Below are positions 34,062 through 36,844 of a stretch of 36,844 nucleotides of DNA, one piece after another. The position numbers and the translations under genes were made by a program. The DNA is from UMGS1279 sp045540715. Its GTDB lineage: Bacteria; Bacillota; Clostridia; Oscillospirales; Acutalibacteraceae. The notes under the pieces are model-generated. The model ran no database searches. It was not told the DNA's origin and worked only from the letters and a program-made list of their open reading frames with translations. The DNA lies in the NCBI GenBank assembly GCA_045540715.1, contig JAZQHT010000007.1:1-36844 (forward strand), given 5' to 3'. Each line of letters opens with the position of its first letter. The stretch's first letter is position 1.

Positions 34062-34715
34062 TTATTTATTATCTGTGTTTTCTGTAATTTCTTTTGGCTT
34101 TGGTAAACTCCAACGAAACGTTGCGGCAAGTAGGCGCAAAACAACAATTATAGTAGCGCCAATAATCATTGCCCAGGTTTCGCCAACGAATTGCCAAAGT
34201 ATAACGGTGCAAATTGCCCCTAGTATTGAGGCAGTTGCGTAAAAGTGTTTTACAAATATATATGGTGTGTGCCCTGCTAAAATATCACGCATAATACCGC
34301 CGCCAACACCTGTTATAACCCCTAAAAACACTAAAAAGAAGGGGTTATTTTTGCCAACGTCGTAAGCTACCGATATACCAACCACCGTAAAAATGCCTAA
34401 CCCTATTGAATCCATAACAAGTAGTACAAAATCATAGATTTTTGGGTTTTTAAAGGCTAATTTTCTTATTGTGGAAGAAAATAGCAATAGCGATACCGCC
34501 GCAGCAACTATTGCATAAATCGGGTTTTTAAACATATTTGGTGGTGTTAAACCTAAAATAATGTCTCTTAAAGCGCCACCGCCAACAGCAGTAATAAGAC
34601 CTAAAATTATAACACCGAAAACGTCCATCTTTTTATTTAGCGCAATAATAGCCCCAGATGCCGCAAAGGCAATGGTGCCAATAATTTCAAATATTAAAAG
34701 CATTGTTTCGGGCAT
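34062..34715 (-). CDS. TRIC/UPF0126 family membrane protein
   Basis: The 217-aa protein has about seven membrane segments and two repeats of the family motif: GLITAVGGGALRDIILG in the first half and GVITGVGGGIMRDILAG in the second. This is the UPF0126 family, related to trimeric intracellular cation channels; some members have been linked to glycine transport. It lies in the cytoplasmic membrane. It follows the CNNM-type gene but a terminator between them suggests separate transcription. Confidence 0.88.
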   Translation of the reverse strand: MPETMLLIFEIIGTIAFAASGAIIALNKKMDVFGVIILGLITAVGGGALRDIILGLTPPNMFKNPIYAIVAAAVSLLLFSSTIRKLAFKNPKIYDFVLLVMDSIGLGIFTVVGISVAYDVGKNNPFFLVFLGVITGVGGGIMRDILAGHTPYIFVKHFYATASILGAICTVILWQFVGETWAMIIGATIIVVLRLLAATFRWSLPKPKEITENTDNK

Positions 34716-34736
34716 AAATTCACCTACTTTTTAAAA

Positions 34737-34760
34737 AGGCGGAGAAATAAAACTCCGCCT
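34737..34760 (-). terminator. Terminator of the CNNM/CorC-type gene
   Basis: An 8-bp GC-rich stem (AGGCGGAG and CTCCGCCT) with an 8-nt loop follows the stop codon at 34766. On the minus strand it runs into TTTTT. Confidence 0.88.
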
Positions 34761-34765
34761 AAAAA

Positions 34766-36142
34766 TTATTTATCTTTTTTCTTGCGTTTGCCGTTTTCTT
34801 CTTCCTCGTCTTCTTCGGTTTCTTCTTTTGGAAGTTTTTCGGCAAGTACCTTTTCAATACGGCGCTCGTCAACCTCTTTAACGGTTAATTTATAACCCTT
34901 AAATTCAACCACCGCTTCTTCATCTTCGGTTGGAATATGGCCTATTTCGCTCATAATAAAGCCGCCAATAGTTTCATATTCGCCTTCTGGGAAGGTTATG
35001 TCTAGGGTTTCTTCAACCTCTTCAATATCTGCAGTACCATCTAGTTCAAAGGTGGTTTCGTTAAGCTGAACGGCCTCTTCTTCTTCCATATCATATTCGT
35101 CTTGAATATTACCAACGATTGATTCAATTAAGTCTTCAATTGTTGCAAGCCCTGCAACGCCGCCGTATTCGTCAGAAACAATAACCATGTGAATATGCTT
35201 CTCGGTCATTTCTTCAAATAGGTCGCCACATTTTTTACTTTCGGGCACAAAGCTTACTTCACGCATTAATTTGCTTATTTTTTTGCCTTGTGGCACTGCT
35301 TTGCCAACGTAAGGTAAAAGGTCTTTAATGTATAATATACCAACTATATTGTCAAGATCGTCTTCATAAACGGGAATTCTTGAAAAACCTTTTTCAACAC
35401 TAATTTTAACAACGTCTTCAATAGAATCGGTAATTTCAACAGCTTCAATATCGGTTCTATGTGTCATAACTTCAGCTACAACCGCATCGTCAAACTCGAA
35501 AATGTTGTTAATCATTTCTTTTTGGCTTTCTTCTAAAACGCCGTTTTCTTCACCGGCGTCAACCATAAGCCTAATTTCTTCTTCGGTAACTTCTTCGTCT
35601 TCTTCATTTGGGTCAATACCAAAAATGCGTAAAACAATGTTGGTTGAAAAAGATAATACCTTAACAAAGGGTTTCATAATGCTTCTTATAAAAAGCAAAA
35701 TTCCAACGCTTTTAAAAGCAACCTTTTCGCTTTTCTTCATTGCTATACGTTTTGGTGCTAATTCACCCAAAACTAACGTGATATAAGAAATTACTATTGT
35801 TACTAGCACCATAGCAACTGTGTTAATGATGCTGTTTGCTTTGTCTAAACCAAAAATGGCGGTTGCCGCCCAATTAGCCAAGGGTTCTGCAAAGGTTGAA
35901 GCAGCGCTTGCAGATGCTAAAAAGCCCGCCAAAGTTACGCCGATTTGTATGGTTGATAAAAAACCGGTAACGTCTTCAGTGAGCTTAAGTACCTTTTTAG
36001 CCTTTTTATCGCCCTCTTCAGCCATTGCTTTAAGCTTGTTATCGTTAAGCGAAATAATAGCAATTTCGCTCATAGCAAAAAACGCGTTAGCTAAAACGAG
36101 TAAAAATAAAACTAAAATTTGTATCAGTATGTCCGGGTCCAC
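34766..36142 (-). CDS. CNNM/CorC-type membrane protein (DUF21, CBS pair, CorC_HlyC)
   Basis: The 458-aa protein has an N-terminal membrane domain (DUF21, about 1-190, several hydrophobic segments), a CBS domain pair (about 205-325, including MTHRTDIEAVEI and FSRIPVYEDDLDNIVGILYIKDLL) and a CorC_HlyC domain (about 345-430, with EEVEETLDITFP and YETIGGFIM). The tail is rich in Glu and Lys. Family members transport or regulate magnesium and other divalent ions; older annotations call them hemolysins, which is misleading. The start is a GTG with a weak AGG about 10 nt upstream; it keeps the first membrane segment whole. Confidence 0.88.
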   Translation of the reverse strand: MDPDILIQILVLFLLVLANAFFAMSEIAIISLNDNKLKAMAEEGDKKAKKVLKLTEDVTGFLSTIQIGVTLAGFLASASAASTFAEPLANWAATAIFGLDKANSIINTVAMVLVTIVISYITLVLGELAPKRIAMKKSEKVAFKSVGILLFIRSIMKPFVKVLSFSTNIVLRIFGIDPNEEDEEVTEEEIRLMVDAGEENGVLEESQKEMINNIFEFDDAVVAEVMTHRTDIEAVEITDSIEDVVKISVEKGFSRIPVYEDDLDNIVGILYIKDLLPYVGKAVPQGKKISKLMREVSFVPESKKCGDLFEEMTEKHIHMVIVSDEYGGVAGLATIEDLIESIVGNIQDEYDMEEEEAVQLNETTFELDGTADIEEVEETLDITFPEGEYETIGGFIMSEIGHIPTEDEEAVVEFKGYKLTVKEVDERRIEKVLAEKLPKEETEEDEEEENGKRKKKDK

Positions 36143-36334
36143 TTAAATTAAACCTGCACTTTCTTGTCATAAATTTTTGTTTGGACAAAACTATAATACT
36201 TGTTTTTAATAGAAAAGTCAATAGAATAAATATTATAATATTATAAATAAAAAGCACAACCACAACATATAGTATTACTATAAAACAAAATAAATAATAA
36301 ATAAAAAAATTAATAATTTTTTTGAAAAAAGTTG

Positions 36335-36363
36335 TTGACAAACTTCAAAAACTATGTTAATAT
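36335..36363 (+). promoter_or_regulatory. tRNA cluster promoter
   Basis: A perfect TTGACA (36335-36340) and TAATAT (36358-36363), 17 bp apart, stand 40 bp before the first tRNA. This is a strong vegetative promoter. The rest of the 36143-36334 stretch is AT-rich and holds nothing else that I can support. Confidence 0.88.
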
Positions 36364-36402
36364 AACTTTCGTCGCCGATAAACTCCATAGGCGGTAACAA
36401 AT

Positions 36403-36478
36403 GGGAGCATAGCTCAGCTGGGAGAGCATCTGCCTTACAAGCAGAGGGTCACAGGTTCGAGCCCTGTTGTTCCCACCA
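36403..36478 (+). tRNA. tRNA-Val (anticodon TAC)
   Basis: A full cloverleaf is visible: acceptor GGGAGCA pairs with TGTTCCC, the anticodon loop reads CTTACAA, the T arm carries GGTTCGAGC, and CCA is encoded at the 3' end. Confidence 0.97.
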
Positions 36479-36481
36479 AAT

Positions 36482-36558
36482 GGCCTGGTAGTTCAGCTGG
36501 TTAGAACGCTAGCCTGTCACGCTAGAGGTCGTGGGTTCGAGCCCCATCCAGGTCGCCA
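36482..36558 (+). tRNA. tRNA-Asp (anticodon GTC)
   Basis: Acceptor GGCCTGG pairs with CCAGGTC (one G-T pair), the anticodon loop contains CTGTCAC, the discriminator base is G as expected for Asp, and CCA is encoded. Confidence 0.97.
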
Positions 36559-36563
36559 AACAC

Positions 36564-36639
36564 GCCTCTGTAGCTCAGTCGGTAGAGCAGGGGACTGAAA
36601 ATCCCCGTGTCGTTGGTTCGATTCCGACCGGAGGCACCA
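36564..36639 (+). tRNA. tRNA-Phe (anticodon GAA)
   Basis: Acceptor GCCTCTG pairs with CGGAGGC (one T-G pair), the anticodon stem GGGGA/TCCCC holds the loop CTGAAAA, the T loop is normal (TTCGATT), and CCA is encoded. Confidence 0.97.
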
Positions 36640-36646
36640 GGATTTT

Positions 36647-36722
36647 GCGGATTTAGCTCATCTGGTAGAGCGCCACCTTGCCAAGGTGGAGGTAGCGAGT
36701 TCCAGCCTCGTAATCCGCTCCA
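36647..36722 (+). tRNA. tRNA-Gly (anticodon GCC)
   Basis: Acceptor GCGGATT pairs with AATCCGC, and the anticodon stem CCACC/GGTGG holds the loop TTGCCAA. The T loop reads TTCCAGC, with C where almost all tRNAs have a purine at position 57. CCA is encoded. Stem pairing is otherwise intact, so it is probably functional. Confidence 0.95.
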
Positions 36723-36752
36723 AGGACGCTTTAAGGAATCTTTTAGCGTCCT
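36723..36752 (+). terminator. Terminator after tRNA-Gly
   Basis: An 8-bp stem (AGGACGCT and AGCGTCCT) with a 14-nt loop directly follows the CCA end of tRNA-Gly and runs into TTTATTTT. It would end most transcripts from the cluster promoter before tRNA-Cys. Confidence 0.8.
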
Positions 36753-36770
36753 TTTATTTTAACTGAATAC

Positions 36771-36844
<74 letters not shown>

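Noticed and set aside
36087..36341. Small 84-aa minus-strand frame upstream of the CNNM-type gene
   Set aside because: It overlaps the start of that gene and the tRNA promoter region, has very low-complexity content and lacks a ribosome binding site.

Overview
The window reads as chromosomal DNA of an AT-rich, low-GC Gram-positive bacterium, most likely an uncultured (possibly gut) member of the Clostridia. The reasons are the GlgC/GlgD pair typical of Bacillota, TarI and LicD homologues, strong AGGAGG-type ribosome binding sites, TTGACA/TATAAT promoters, and lipoprotein and signal-peptide genes. No integrase, transposase, CRISPR array or conjugation gene was seen.

Region 1 (1-1080) holds two small secreted-protein genes on the minus strand, the first cut by the window edge. 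Region 2 (1078-17203) is the notable part: a compact minus-strand island of ten protein genes plus one structured RNA. In order of transcription these are: an unknown 185-aa protein, a retron-type msr-msd RNA, a retron reverse transcriptase, a WYL-domain regulator, a CbxX/CfqX-type AAA+ ATPase, a SUFU-domain protein, a large SNF2-like helicase, a MoxR AAA+ ATPase, a zincin plus VWA-domain protein, a divergent NAD+-dependent DNA ligase, a degenerate ABC/RecF-like protein, and a protein whose C-terminus resembles the DNA-binding domain of the WYL regulator. Six copies of one 20-bp palindrome (RTGYACCA-N4-TGGTRCAT with variants) precede the six transcription units. Each sits at the -35 position and is followed, 9 nt later (10 nt in one case), by a -10 box. 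None has a normal -35 box. I infer that the WYL protein controls all six promoters as one regulon, including its own gene and the retron. This WYL-retron-helicase-ligase-chaperone island is the best candidate for an undescribed system, probably phage defence or a DNA-damage response.

Region 3 (17211-23148) is a cell-surface glycan locus: flippase, polymerase, glycosyltransferase and LicD on the minus strand, with a divergent tarI-type cytidylyltransferase on the plus strand. Region 4 (23152-24300) is a secreted lipoprotein with a possible foldase role. Region 5 (24302-34060) is glycogen metabolism: glgC-glgD-glgA-glgP-GH13 amylase as one minus-strand operon, with malQ divergent. No branching enzyme glgB is present in the window. 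Region 6 (34062-36142) carries a TRIC/UPF0126 membrane protein and a CNNM/CorC-type transporter. Region 7 (36335-36844) is a plus-strand tRNA cluster: Val, Asp, Phe, Gly, a terminator, then Cys cut at the last base of its CCA end.
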